A stretch of DNA of 64,000 bases. Source: Bromus sterilis (lineage: Eukaryota; Streptophyta; Magnoliopsida; Poales; Poaceae). A model generated the notes under the pieces. That model was not told the origin of the DNA, did no database searches, and worked only from the letters and a program-made list of their open reading frames with translations. Position numbers and translations under genes: made by a program. Positions within the stretch are counted from its first letter, which is position 1; the number at the start of each line of letters is the position of its first letter. Positions 34,424 through 45,242 of the stretch are shown here, one piece after another. The stretch spans positions 214,923,501-214,987,500 of the forward strand of contig OX465596.1 in NCBI GenBank assembly GCA_950022295.1, in the 5' to 3' direction.

Positions 34424-36150
34424 GTGCCCGACACCGAAGCACATGATGACGAAGACGAACAAGTACAAATTCTGAATCCGTCGCAAGAACAAGCTCTTGT
34501 AGTCGCTCAATCTGCTGCCCTTCAAGAGCTAACCCTATTGCTCCTCTGCAAAGAATTCGTGACCGTTCGCGCCCCTGCCAAGATACCCAGCTTGACTCCA
34601 TTTACCCTCGTGAAACTTTTCCTATATTCAAGGGTGATGGTTATTCTTCAAGGCACGGCCCGGAATTCAACCTGGAACAACATAGGAAGCACCATCGATT
34701 TTTTGGTGTTAGTCCATATGCTTCTGACCGCACAGCGGATGATCTTCGTTTTTGGACTGCTGAACAACAAGTCTTATACACCAAAGTCTTCTGTCAGCAA
34801 GGAGTTCTGTTTAGGCACAAGTTTCTGGACTTGCGAAGTCTTTCCACTACATCATGCTTTTAGAACGTCCTCGAAACTATTGAAAATCAGAATTTGACTC
34901 GGTTGTTTGCGTTGAGCACTCCTTTCAACTCAGAGCTCATCAAGCAATTCTATGCAACCCTTTATGTGTCTCGTGATGCCAATGAACCTAGCTCATGGAC
35001 GCTTGAATGGATGATTCAAGGCAAAGTCTTCAGAATGTCCTCTGCCGAATTCATGGAAATTGTTAACATCCCAAGGCATTCTGGATTCCATGAAAAGATT
35101 CATATTGCGCCTGATCTGTCTGAAGAAGAATTTGCAACTCTGTTGGATCCTGAAGCCACTAATAACCACACACCTCAAAACATTCGCCCGAAGCATTTGA
35201 ATTTCATATCAAGAACTTGGTTCTTCATCCTGTCAAACTCATTGATTCCTTTGAGTACTGCTTTGGAAGAATCGAATCTTTATCCTGAGACAAGGCATGC
35301 AATTATGAAGCTCACACATGGTCTCATATTTGACTTTGAGGATTGCTTCATTAGGAATTTGGTTCATGCAGCAGAGTTACCTTTCACACTGAAACCCTAT
35401 GCTCCCTAGCTGCAAGTAGTATGTAACTATGGTTGGAACGAAGACTTTGTGGCACGCCATCATCCGAAGCTTTTCCTCCCACCAGTGCGTGACTCTTTGG
35501 AACTGCTGAGGAAGCCCAATGATCCTTTTGCCACATATGTTGGTGTGCGCCATGGAGTCAATGAGCGAAACTTATCAAAGAAGTTCCAGAAAGACTGCCA
35601 TCATTTTGAAGTTAATCTTCGCTCGCAGCAAATGCTTGACAACTTTATTGACGCACTTCAACGCCAGATGCAGTTTCTTGCTGATGAGATCAACCGTGTT
35701 GGAAATATTGCACTCAACAACAATCAGTACTTGCTTGTGCTCAAGCGTCATTCCTGGAAAGGTCTCCGGAAATTCAACTCAGTGAAAGGTCTTCGTAAAG
35801 ATCGCATCTACAAAGAGTATCCGTACCTCGAGCGACACTTTTCACGTGATGACTCAGTGGACCGCCCGAATCAGAAGATCCCTCCCCTGCACAAGATTGA
35901 TGAAGTGTTCTTCGTCAACGAGCCTGAACCCATCCGGCCAGATACCGTCTCAGAGAATGATTCCATCACCTCAAAGGACGACGACGACCTTGACGACAGT
36001 GACCTCGACATCAATCTCATCACTCAGGCACGCCACGAAGCTCTTCCTACGTCTTCTTCCGAAGAAGAATCCTCAGGCGACCAGTCTTCCTCGGATGAGT
36101 CTTCGTCGAGCTCTGTTTCGTCGGGTTCTCAGGGTGCTGATGCTACATAA
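34424..36150 (+). pseudogene. Sirevirus downstream gene, C-terminal domain
   Basis: Frame changes occur between 34424 and 34894; from 34894 to 36150 it is one frame interrupted by a single TAG at 35407. The domain has TLEWMIQGK near 35000, RTWFFILSNSLIPLS near 35213 and a Gln/Leu-rich coiled coil around 35640-35700 (QMQFLADEINRVGN). The tail is acidic and Ser-rich (SSSEEESSGDQSSS type). The globular part resembles the plant transposon-protein domain found in many uncharacterised grass retroelement ORFs. No catalytic motif or transmembrane segment was recognised. The whole downstream region is about 4 kb, long for an accessory gene. Confidence 0.65.
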
Positions 36151-36675
36151 TAGACCTCTCGAAACTCTTCTCAACCTTTTGTTCAATCATTGAGAAAAAG
36201 GGGGAGAATGAGGGCATCGATGAGTTAGTTTTGCATCGGGGAAAGGGTTCTTGTTTTCTGCTATTTGCTTCGTTTGGTTAAGTTACAACAAACATTCCAG
36301 TTTCTTCGATTGGGTTGTAACTTAAGTTTTACTTCAGTCATGCTACTCCTGTGCTACACTTAAAGTTTTAATAACCCCCTTTGCTTGCAAGTATTGCTTC
36401 GTGTCTTCTATCTTGCAGGTGGTTATTATTTTTCACAGGTCATTGGAAGCAATTGCATACTTTCCTGGATATATATCTTCAATGCAATTGTATTCGCTAA
36501 GATATTTTGTTTTGCTCTCCACCAAAGAAAAATACCTCAAGCATTAACTTCGATTGTATAAATCTTCGATGCTTGTATTCAGGGGGAGCCAAAAACTTCA
36601 TATCTTAGAGTTTGTCCCATCCTTCACAAAAACTTCAATATCTTTTATCGATGCCTGTTTTGTCAACAATAGTCC
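36151..36675 (+). other. Sirevirus 3' untranslated region
   Basis: AT-rich sequence with two GGGGGAG-like purine stretches (GGGGGAGAATGAGG near 36190 and GGGGGAGCC near 36581) before the true polypurine tract. No gene is seen. Confidence 0.6.
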
Positions 36676-36689
36676 AAAAAGGGGGAGAT
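36676..36689 (+). other. Sirevirus polypurine tract
   Basis: AAAAAGGGGGAGAT immediately precedes the 3' LTR start TGTAAGAGC, the standard site for plus-strand priming. Confidence 0.9.
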
Positions 36690-37944
36690 TGTAAGAGCAA
36701 AGTTTTGCCCTCGTGTGTTTTGGATATTGTTGGACAAGACAGTAGAGGAACTAACAATGTTTTCTAGTATAAACAGTTACATAGGTTCCTGAAGGACAAG
36801 CCATGTGATAAAGCTTCAGGGAAGGTCTTCATGTTAGCGAAGCATTACCCTCGGAGCGAAGCTTAATCACGAAAGTTGACCCCAAAAAATGAAGGTGTCC
36901 TGAAGCTCTACTCATTGAAGGAAATGAACAAGACGGCGCAAGACTTAGATGTTTTTGTTTAGTTATTTTTCTGTTCCTTGAGTCATAGGACAAACCGTAC
37001 TATCAAGAGGGGTATTTAGTTTGTGGACATCGAAGTCATTGAGAGATGCTCAGATCAAATCCAGACCAAGTGAGAAGCCTGAGTGAAGAAATCTCATGTG
37101 CACTAAGTTAAGCTTCGGTAGCAAAGACTTCGTTCTTTGGCTTCTGAAGCAGAACTAAGTCAGTGAGTCATCTTTACTTTTTCCTCAAGTAAAGTTGCGC
37201 ATTGATGACTAATCCGACCGTTGTGGACACGTGTCAAGCTGTCACCTCGGGTCAGTTTGGTCATTCCGCACCTCGGGATCGCCAACTATAAATACGCCGC
37301 CCCCTCCTCCATTTGCGGGTGGCTTCTCCGAGATCATTCCAAGAGAGACTGAACAGAGCACCCCAAAACCCCACCAAAGAAAAACCCAAAATCCAGATAC
37401 TCTAACCTAAGTCCCATTGATCTGAGTAGATTCGAGATGACTTAGGTGAAAGCTTGCTAGCCTTTTTATCTTGGAGATCTGAAATTCTCCTAGACGGTTA
37501 GAGAGTTGTTCTTCAGAGAGCCAAGAGTAATTGTCGCCTCGAAGTCCAGTTTGTCAAAGGTTTCGGTGATTTCCTCAATAATCAACCACGAGTGAAGAAC
37601 TGATCAAGCTCAAGGAGTTTGATGCAGTGGAGCAACGGACGGAGAGAGATTTGCTCCAGGTGTTCAATCACCAGTCCCTCCAACCAGACGTAGCGCTTTG
37701 CAGAGCGTGAACTGGTCGAACAAACATCACCGAGTCCCAGTTCGTTTTACTTAAAGCATTTACCTTCTGTATTGCATATGCTTCACTGTTATGCTTCAAT
37801 GTGTTTTGATTCGCTGCATTTAGTTTCACTTCCAGTTATTCCTCGCTATTCCGCACTGCTTATGCTTCACTTCAATAGTTTCAGTAGAAAATTTTGAAGT
37901 GACCATTCACCCCCTCCCCCTCTGATCACATACTTGGACTTTCA
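36690..37944 (+). repeat. Sirevirus 3' LTR
   Basis: 1255 bp, about 97% identical to the 5' LTR by eye, TG...CA ends, followed by the GATCT target duplication at 37945-37949 and then LINE ORF2 coding sequence. Confidence 0.95.
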
Positions 37945-39640
37945 GATCTGCCTAATGGAAAATCTCCAGGACCTGATGGATTCAACATTGAATTCATCAA
38001 AAATTGTTGGGACATCATCAGTGCTAACATGATGAAGTTGGTTTAGGATTTCTATTCAGGAGACATCACTTTGGAAAGCATCAACAATCACCTCTTATCT
38101 TTGTTCTTGCTCCAGATTTGCTTCAATCAATCCTCAACAAGGCTCAAAATAGAGGGTTGATTACTGCCCCAATTCAGCTCAACTCTTGCCCTGAATTTCC
38201 AATTGCCCAATATGCTGATGGAACTCTGGTGGTACTGAATACTGATGCCAGACAGTTGGTTTTCCTCAAATCCTTGTTCAACACCTTTGCTGATGCCACT
38301 GGTCCTAAAGTAAACTACCATAAATGCAACATGGTCCCCATCAACATTGAGGAAGACAGAGTGGATCATTTCATCAATATGCTAAACTGCAAAAGGGGAA
38401 ATTTCTCCATCACATACCTAGGCATACCACTTGGACTTAAAAAACCCAAAGTGGAACATTGTATGACAATTGTTAACAGGGTGGCAAGGAGACTATTAGG
38501 CATAGCCAATTTCAAAAATTATGCAGGAAGATTAGTAATGGTGGAAAGTGTGTTGTCCTCACTTTCTGTATACTTCATGACCTGCATGGATCTGCCTAAA
38601 GCCATAAAACAGAAAATCAACAAGTACCTGATACATTTCCTCTGGAGAGGGTCTAACATGGAGGACAACATACCTGCCATGGTGGCTTGATCAACTGTTT
38701 AGAGACCCAAAAACCAAGGTGGACTGGGAGTTCTTAACATAAATGTTCAGAACAATGCTCTCTTTCACATGAATCTACACAAGTTTTTTAACAGAGAGGA
38801 CATTCCCTATGTTAAGATAATATGGGAATCCTACTATAGAAATGGACAACTACGTGGAAATCAATTGGTTGGTTCTTTCTGGTGGAAGGACAATATAAAA
38901 GACCCACTTTAGAGCCATGGAAAAGTGTAACATTGGTGATGGATCCACTGTCTCTTTCTGGTTTGACCTTTGGAGCACACAGTGACTGTACTTATAGTTG
39001 CCCCACATATACACTTTTGCATATAATCAACTAATCACTCTGCATCAGTTCATGAATACTCAGTTAATAGTAGATTTTTACCACCTTCCCCTCACATCTA
39101 TAGCTCACCAAGAGATGCAATTCATTGCTTAACTTTGCATGCACTATACTGTGAACAGCAAATATGCGAACAAAGATCAGTGGATATACATCTGGGGAAA
39201 CAACAACTTCAGCTCTGCCAAAGCCTACAAGGCAATGGTGGGATACAATGTAGTACCATCTCATTTCAATTGGGTTTGAAAATGTAGTTGTCAGCCAAAA
39301 TACAAGGTCTTCTTATGGATCCTCTTGAATGACAGATTGAACACCATAAATTTTCTCAGGAGAAAAACTTTTCCCTTGCAATCCAATACCTGTGCTACCA
39401 TCAGCTTCCAAGCAGAAGAAACAGTTGACCACCTATTTTGGGAATGGCATTTTGCTGCTGATTGCTGGGACTTTGTTTTTCCAACCAGAACCAGGGACTC
39501 CTCTATTCTGGAGGCTTTTCATGACATCAAGATGAAAATTAATGTCCCTTTCTTAATGGAAATCATCACCCTAGCTGCTTGGGCAATCTGGATGACCAGA
39601 AATGACAAGATCTTCAGGAGCATAAATCCTTCCATGTTGC
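37945..39640 (+). pseudogene. LINE ORF2, RT and zf-RVT part (copy 1)
   Basis: It resumes at the target site with the RT motif LPNGKSPGPDGF. A stop (TAG near 38044) follows, then an internal deletion near 38088-38090 that removes several RT motifs and shifts the frame into ILAPDLLQSILNKA-like text. The RT catalytic box reads YADG (38211-38222) instead of YADD. The region from 38470 has the LGIANFKNYAGRLVMVESVL segment, WRGSNMED and the C-terminal zf-RVT domain (FLWILLNDRLNT near 39313). It ends where a gypsy LTR begins. Stops at 38688 and 38700 and further shifts make it dead. Confidence 0.85.
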
Positions 39641-41283
39641 TGATACGTCCCAAACGTATCTATAACTTATGCTTGCACCATGCATGTTTTGTGTGATATA
39701 GCTATGATCTAGATACACTTTATACACTTTTGATCATATTTAGACTAACTTATTAACTCAGTGCACTCCAGTGCCAGTTCTTGTTTTCTGCTGTTTTTCT
39801 ATTTCAGGTTCGCCCCATATTAAAAGTGCTCCAAAAATTCGGGAAAATCAGATAAAAAATTAGAGTAGAAGAACCTTCTGGAATCACATGGGTGGGGCTA
39901 GAGGGCCACCACCAGGGGCCCAGGCGCCCTGCTGGCGCGCCCTAGGGCCTAGCCACACCAGGGGGGCGCCTAGACCCCCGGTGGCCCCCTGGCTGCCCCC
40001 CTTCGCCTTTTTATTCTCCGTGACGGGATTCTTCCAAAGACAGAACCCTTTTTCGCTATCTCACCTCTGTTCCGCCACCGCCTCGCTTCCAAGATCGGGA
40101 GCGCCATCAGACCTCTTCCCGGCACCCTGCCGGAGGGCGGATTGACCACCAGGAGCTTCTCCTCCATCATGGATGCTTCTCGGATGATCCGTGAGTAGTC
40201 TACCTTGGAACATGGTTCCGTGATCAGTAGCTATTTGATGTTCTCCTCCCCTATTTGTTCTTCATGGATTAGACCTTGTGAGCTTCCCTACATTATCAAC
40301 GCACATATGTAATTCTTTCTGCTGTTGCTATGCTGAGTTTGCTGGGATCTGATGGATTATGAGACTATGTTTAGTTTGTGATAGAGTAATATATTTTCTT
40401 CTTATATTTTATATTTTTGTTCCTAAGTAATTCTTGCATGTTCTCCGTTGTTGTTTATTTCTTTGGCCATGTAGTAGGTAGTGACTCCAAGAGGGAACGT
40501 TATGCTCGATTGTGGGTTCATGCCCCCTGATGACACGATTGAGTGACAGAAACATGAGTCTAGGGGATGTGCTGTTGCCACAAGGGGTAAAACAACGGTG
40601 CTTGTGACCGCGGTTGCAAGGATTGTTTACTTTACGCAAAATGCTTTTAATGCAGTTGTCTGTTGCTTTGGGTTTACACCTTGGGTGGGGCTGGCAACTT
40701 AATACCAGCGAGATGTTCTGGATAGATATCTCAAGGTGGATGATTAGTAGTAGATGCAGTTGGATTTCAGTCTACTTATTTTGGCGTACCGCCCATGATT
40801 TTGAGCCTCTTCCTTTGTTTGTAGCATAGTTAGCATTGCAGTGCGTTTTTAATCCTGTCAATTGCGGAACTGTGATTTGTTTACCTCGCATAGAAGTCTT
40901 ATCGTCTTTTTGGAGAGAGACATAACTAGTGAATATCACGGGACCCCGGTCCATATTCTTATCACTGTTTACATGCTCAATTTATTTCTTTCTTTTACTT
41001 TCAGCTGCTATAACCATTACCATAATCCCTTGTGTTTGATCCTTTGTAAACAACAAGACCGGAGAAATTGACAACGTTTGTGAACTTTGTTGGGAGCAAC
41101 GTTATTTGTGTTGTGTGCAGATTCATGTCAATTGTGTCGTTGACATCAACTTGTAGCTTTCGGAGTCCTACGAGAGACAAACACTATCTTCTACATAGGG
41201 GAAATTTCGTGCTATCCTACATCTCACCTTCCACGTGGGGTAACCAACGAAGGGCGAGAAGCCATTATCATCTCTCGCACATC
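39641..41283 (+). repeat. Gypsy 5' LTR A (TGATACGTCCC family)
   Basis: It starts TGATACGTCCCAAACG and ends CGCACATCA, an inverted TGAT/ATCA pair, 1643 bp long. It interrupts the LINE zf-RVT domain. Related LTRs are B at 43460, the minus-strand copy at 14813-15825 and the one spanning 54774-60664. The GC-rich block near 39890-40140 (GGCGCGCCCTAGG) gives spurious frames. Confidence 0.9.
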
Positions 41284-41293
41284 AAGCAAATTT

Positions 41294-41311
41294 CTGGCGT
41301 CGTTGCCGGGG
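41294..41311 (+). other. Primer-binding site of gypsy A
   Basis: TGGCGTCGTTGCCGGGGA lies ten bases after LTR A, matching the usual Triticeae gypsy site with a C-to-T change at the sixth base. Confidence 0.88.
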
Positions 41312-41426
41312 ACTCCAATCTACAAGATAGGGGAGTTGCACACTATCTTTTACCTTTGCTTTTTTTGTCTTGTTAGTTTACCTTTCAGTTCTTATCTTAG
41401 TGTTCTATATAAAAAATCACAAAAAA

Positions 41427-41844
41427 ATGCTTGTACCTGCTGCTGCTATGGGTTCCACTAAAAACACCAAGTTGTGTGATTTCACTAGTCACAACAACAA
41501 TGATTTTATCTGCACTCCTATTGCCACACCTGGAACTTCAGCTACCTCTTATGAAATTGAACATGCTTTTCTAAACATTGTAATGAGAGATCAATTCTCT
41601 GATGCTAGATATGATGCTGCTTTACACTTGAATAATTTTGTTGAGCTATGTGATATGCAAAAGTATAAAGAAGTAGAAGGTGATGTTGTTCAGATTAACT
41701 TTTTCCTTTCTCTTTGAGGGAAGGAGTAAAATTTGGTTTCAATCCTTGCCTAGGAATAGCCTAGATTCTTAGTATAAGTGCAAGGATGCTTTTATTAGGA
41801 AGTACTACCCACATGTTAAAATTATCCAATTGAGGAGCAATATT
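41427..41844 (+). pseudogene. Gag start of gypsy A (copy 1), cut by the duplication
   Basis: ATG 41427 (MLVPAAAMGST) opens a 97-codon frame to 41717, reading into the N-terminal part of the gypsy gag (EHAFLNIV, ALHLNNFVELC). A frameshift follows near 41700, and further gag text (KDAFIRKYYP region) continues in another frame to 41844, where the duplicated LINE begins. The same start in copy 2 continues farther, so this copy ends by rearrangement, not by mutation. Confidence 0.8.
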
Positions 41845-43459
41845 ATGAAGTTGATTTAGGATTTCTATTCAGGAGACATCACTTTGCAAAGCATAAACTA
41901 TCACCTCTTATCTTTGTTCTTGCTGCAGATTTGCTTCAATCAATCCTCAACAAGGCTCAAAATAGAGGGTTGATTACTGCCCCAATTCAGCTCAACTCTT
42001 GCCCTGAATTTCCAATTGCCCAATATGCTGATGGAACTCTGGTGGTACTGAATACTGATGCCAGACAGTTGGTTTTCCTCAAATCCTTGCTCAATACCTT
42101 TGCTGATGCCACTGGTCTTAAAGTAAACTACCATAAATGCAACATGGTCCCCATCAACATTGAGGAAGACAGAGTGGATCATTTCATCAATACGCTAAAC
42201 TGCAAAAGGGGAAATTTCTCCATCACATACCTGGGCATACCACTTGGACTTAAAAAACCCAAAGTGGAACATTGTATGACAATTGTTTACAGGGTGGCAA
42301 GGTGACTATCACGCATAGCCAATTTCCTAAATTATGCAGGAAGATTAGTAATGGTGAAAAGTGTGTTGTCCTCACTTGCTGTATACTTCATGACCTGCAT
42401 CGATCTGCCTAAAGCCATAAAACAGCAAATCAACAAGTACCCGAGACATTGCCTCTGGAGAGGGTCTAACATGGAGGACAATATACCTGCCATGGTGGCT
42501 TGGTCAACTGTTTGCAGACCCAAAAACCAAGGTGGACTGGGAGTTCTTAACATAAATATTCAGAACAATGCTCTCTTTCTCAAGAATCTACACAAGTTTT
42601 TTAACAGAGAGGATATTCCCTATGTTAAGATAATATGGGGATCCTACTATAGCAATGGACAACTACGTGGAAATCAATTGGTTGGTTCTTTCTGGTGGAA
42701 GCCCAATATAAACAACTTGACCCACTTTAGAGCCATGGAAAAGTGTAACATTGGTCCTGGATCCACTGTCTCTTTCTGGTTTGACCTTTGGAGCACACAG
42801 TGACTGTACTTATCGTTGCCCCACATATACTCTTTTGCAAATAATCAACTAATCACACTGCATCAGTTCATGAGTACTCAGTTCATAGAAGATTTTTTCC
42901 ACCTTCCCCTAACATCTATAGATCACCAAGAGATGAAAGTCATTGCTTCACTTTGCATGAACTATACTGTGAACAACAACTCTGCGAACAAAGATCAGTG
43001 GATATACATCTGGGGAAACAACAACTTCAGCTCTGCCAAAGCCATAAAAGGCAATGGTGGGATACAATGTAGTACCATCTCATTTCAATTGGCTATGAAA
43101 ATGTAGTTGTCAGCCAAAATACAAGGTCTTCTTCTGGCTCCTCCTGAATTACAGATTGAACACCATAAATTTTCTCAGGAGAAAAACTTTCCCCTTGCAA
43201 TCCAATAACTGTGCTACCATCAGCTGCCAAGTAGAAGAAATACTTCACCACCTGTTTTGGGAATGGCCTTTTGCTGCTGATTGCTGGAACTTTGTTTGTC
43301 CAACAAGAACCAGGGACTCCTCCATTCTAGAGGATTTTGATGACATCAAGATGAAAATTTATGTCCCTTTCTTCATGGAAATCATCACCCTAGATTCTTG
43401 GGCAATCTGGATGACCAGAAATGACAAGATCTTCAGGAGCATAAATCCTTCCATGTTGC
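41845..43459 (+). pseudogene. LINE ORF2, RT and zf-RVT part (copy 2)
   Basis: A near-identical repeat of 38032-39640. It shares the same frame-shifting deletion and the same YADG box (42030), so both defects predate the duplication. It keeps tryptophan and cysteine codons (VAWSTVC near 42496) where copy 1 has stops, but has its own TGA at 42303 where copy 1 has an arginine codon. The zf-RVT part is at 43100-43459, including a frame from 43156. Confidence 0.9.
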
Positions 43460-45103
43460 AGATACAACCCAAACATATCTATAACTTATGCTTGCTCCAT
43501 GCATGTTTTGTGTGATATTGCTATGATCTAGATACACTTTCATACACTTTTGATCATATTTGGACTAACTTATTAACTCAGTGCACCACAGTGCCAGTTC
43601 CTGTTTTCTGCTGTTTTCTATTTCAGGTTCCCCCCATATTAAAAGTGCTCCCAAAATTCGGGAAAATCAGAAAAAAAATTAGCGTAGAAGAACCTTCCGG
43701 AATCACCTGCGTGGGGCCAGAGGGACACCACCAGGGGCCCAGGCGCCCTGGTGGCGCGCCCTAGGGCCTAGCCACACCAGGGGGGCGCCTAGACCCCTGG
43801 TGGCCCCCCTGGCTGCCCCCCTTCGCCTATTTATTCTCCGTGATGGGATTCTTCCAAAGACAAAACCCTTTTTTGCTATCTCGCCTCTGTTCCACCACCG
43901 CCACGCTTCCAAGATCGGGAGCGCCAGCAGACCTCTTCCCGGCACCCTGCCGGAGGGCGGATTGACCTCCGGGAGCTTCTCCTCCACCATGGATGCTTCC
44001 CGGATGATCCGTGAGTAGTCTACCTTGGAACATGGTTCCGTGATCAGTAGCTATGTGATGTTCTCCTCCCCTATTTGTTCTTCATGGATTAGAACATGTG
44101 AGCTTCCCTACAATATCAACGCACATATGTAATTCTTTCTGCTGTTGCTATGCTGAGTTTGCTGGGATCTGATGGATTATGAGACTATGTTCAGTTTGTG
44201 ATAGAGTAATATATTTGCCTCTTATATTTTATATTTTTGTTCCTAAGTAATTCTTGCATGTTCTCCGTTGTTGTTTATTGCTTTGGCCAAGTAGTAGGGA
44301 GTGACTCCAAGAGGGAACGTTATGCTCGATTGTGGGTTCACGCCCCCTGATGACACGCGTGAGTGACATAAACATGAGTCTAGGGTATGTGGTGTTGCCA
44401 TAAGGGGTAAAACAACGGTGCTTGTGACCGCTGTTGCAAGAATATTTTACTTTACGCAAAGTTCTTTGAATGCAGTTGTCTGTTGCTTTGGGTTTACACC
44501 TTCGGTGGGGCTCGCAACTTAATACCAGCGAGATGTTCTGGATAGATATCTCAAGGTGGATGATTAGTAGTAGATGCAGTTGGATTTCGGTCTACTTATT
44601 TTGGCGTACCGCCCATGCTTTTGAGCCTCTTCCTTTCTTTGTAGCATAGTTACCATTGCAGTGCGTTTTTAATCCTGTCAATTGCGCAACTGTGATTTGT
44701 TTACCTCACAGAGAAGTCTTATCGTCTTTTGGGAGAGAGACATCACTACTGCACATCACGGGACCCCGGTCCATATTCTCATCACTGTTTACATGCTCAA
44801 TTTATTTCTTGCTTTTACTTTAAGCTACTATAACCATTATCATAATCCCTTGTGGTTGATCTTTTGTAAACAAGAAGACCAGAGAGATTGACAACGTCTC
44901 TGAACTTCGTTGGGAGCAACGTTATTTGTGTTGTGTGCAGATTCGCGTCAATTGTGCCGTTGACACCTACTTGTAGCTTTCGGAGTCCTACGAGAGACAA
45001 ACACTATCCTCTACATAGGGGGAATTTAGTGCTATCTACATCTCACCTTCCACTTGGGGTAACCAACAAAGGGCGAGAAGCCATTATCATCTCGCGCACA
45101 TCA
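43460..45103 (+). repeat. Gypsy 5' LTR B (duplicate of LTR A)
   Basis: It starts AGATACAACCC (altered from TGATACGTCCC) and ends GCGCACATCA. It aligns throughout with LTR A. It is not a second LTR of the same element: the LINE flank upstream is duplicated with it, which LTR structure alone cannot explain. Confidence 0.9.
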
Positions 45104-45113
45104 AGAAAATTTC

Positions 45114-45130
45114 TGGCGCCGTTGCTGGGA
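45114..45130 (+). other. Primer-binding site of gypsy B
   Basis: TGGCGCCGTTGCTGGGA, one base shorter than the standard site, ten bases after LTR B. Confidence 0.82.
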
Positions 45131-45242
45131 CTCCAATCTACAAGATAGGGGAGTTGCACACTATCTTTTACCTTTGATTTTTTGTCTTGTTAGTTTACCT
45201 TTCAGTTCTTATCTTAGTGTCCTATATCAAAAATCACAAAAA

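Larger units (their letters stand above)
23852..37944 (+). mobile_element. Ty1/copia Sirevirus (Maximus-like), 14,093 bp
   Basis: Two 1255-bp LTRs (23852-25106 and 36690-37944) start TGTAAGAGC and end TTTCA. They are flanked by GATCT duplications, with an initiator-Met primer-binding site at 25109 and a GGGGGAG polypurine tract at 36676-36689. The order is gag with C-terminal coiled coil, protease, integrase, RT, RNase H, then a long extra gene region before the 3' LTR. This is the Sirevirus (SIRE/Maximus) layout. The LTRs differ at an estimated 35-40 positions by eye, about 3%. All genes carry stops or frameshifts. Confidence 0.95.
18739..39640 (+). mobile_element. L1-type LINE, split by a Sirevirus and truncated at the 3' end
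   Basis: ORF1 with a degenerate zinc knuckle (18898-22224) is followed by ORF2 with endonuclease (22493-23246), RT (part at 23247-23846, continuing at 37945) and a zf-RVT C-terminus (to 39640). The Sirevirus at 23852-37944 splits ORF2. No poly(A) tail is present, because a gypsy LTR begins at 39641 inside the zf-RVT domain. The 5' boundary near 18739 is approximate. All frames are broken by stops and shifts, so the element is dead. Part of its 3' half is duplicated at 41845-43459. Confidence 0.85.
38032..41844 (+). repeat. Unit 1 of a 3.8-kb tandem segmental duplication
   Basis: This unit spans LINE ORF2 3' half, gypsy LTR A, its primer-binding site and the gag start. Unit 2 (41845-45661) repeats all of it in the same order. 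The unit junction shares only ATGAA with each outer breakpoint (38032-38036, 41845-41849, 45662-45666), so it arose by microhomology rather than LTR recombination. Confidence 0.93.

Noticed and set aside
32122..36150. Captured host gene or true envelope gene
   Set aside because: No host family was recognised and no signal peptide or membrane span was visible. The position is the known extra ORF site of Sireviruses, so I annotate it as that gene of unknown function.
43460..45103. LTR B as the 3' LTR of the element that starts with LTR A
   Set aside because: The LINE sequence upstream of LTR A is repeated upstream of LTR B, and gag continues after B, not before it. A tandem duplication explains this; an LTR pair does not.
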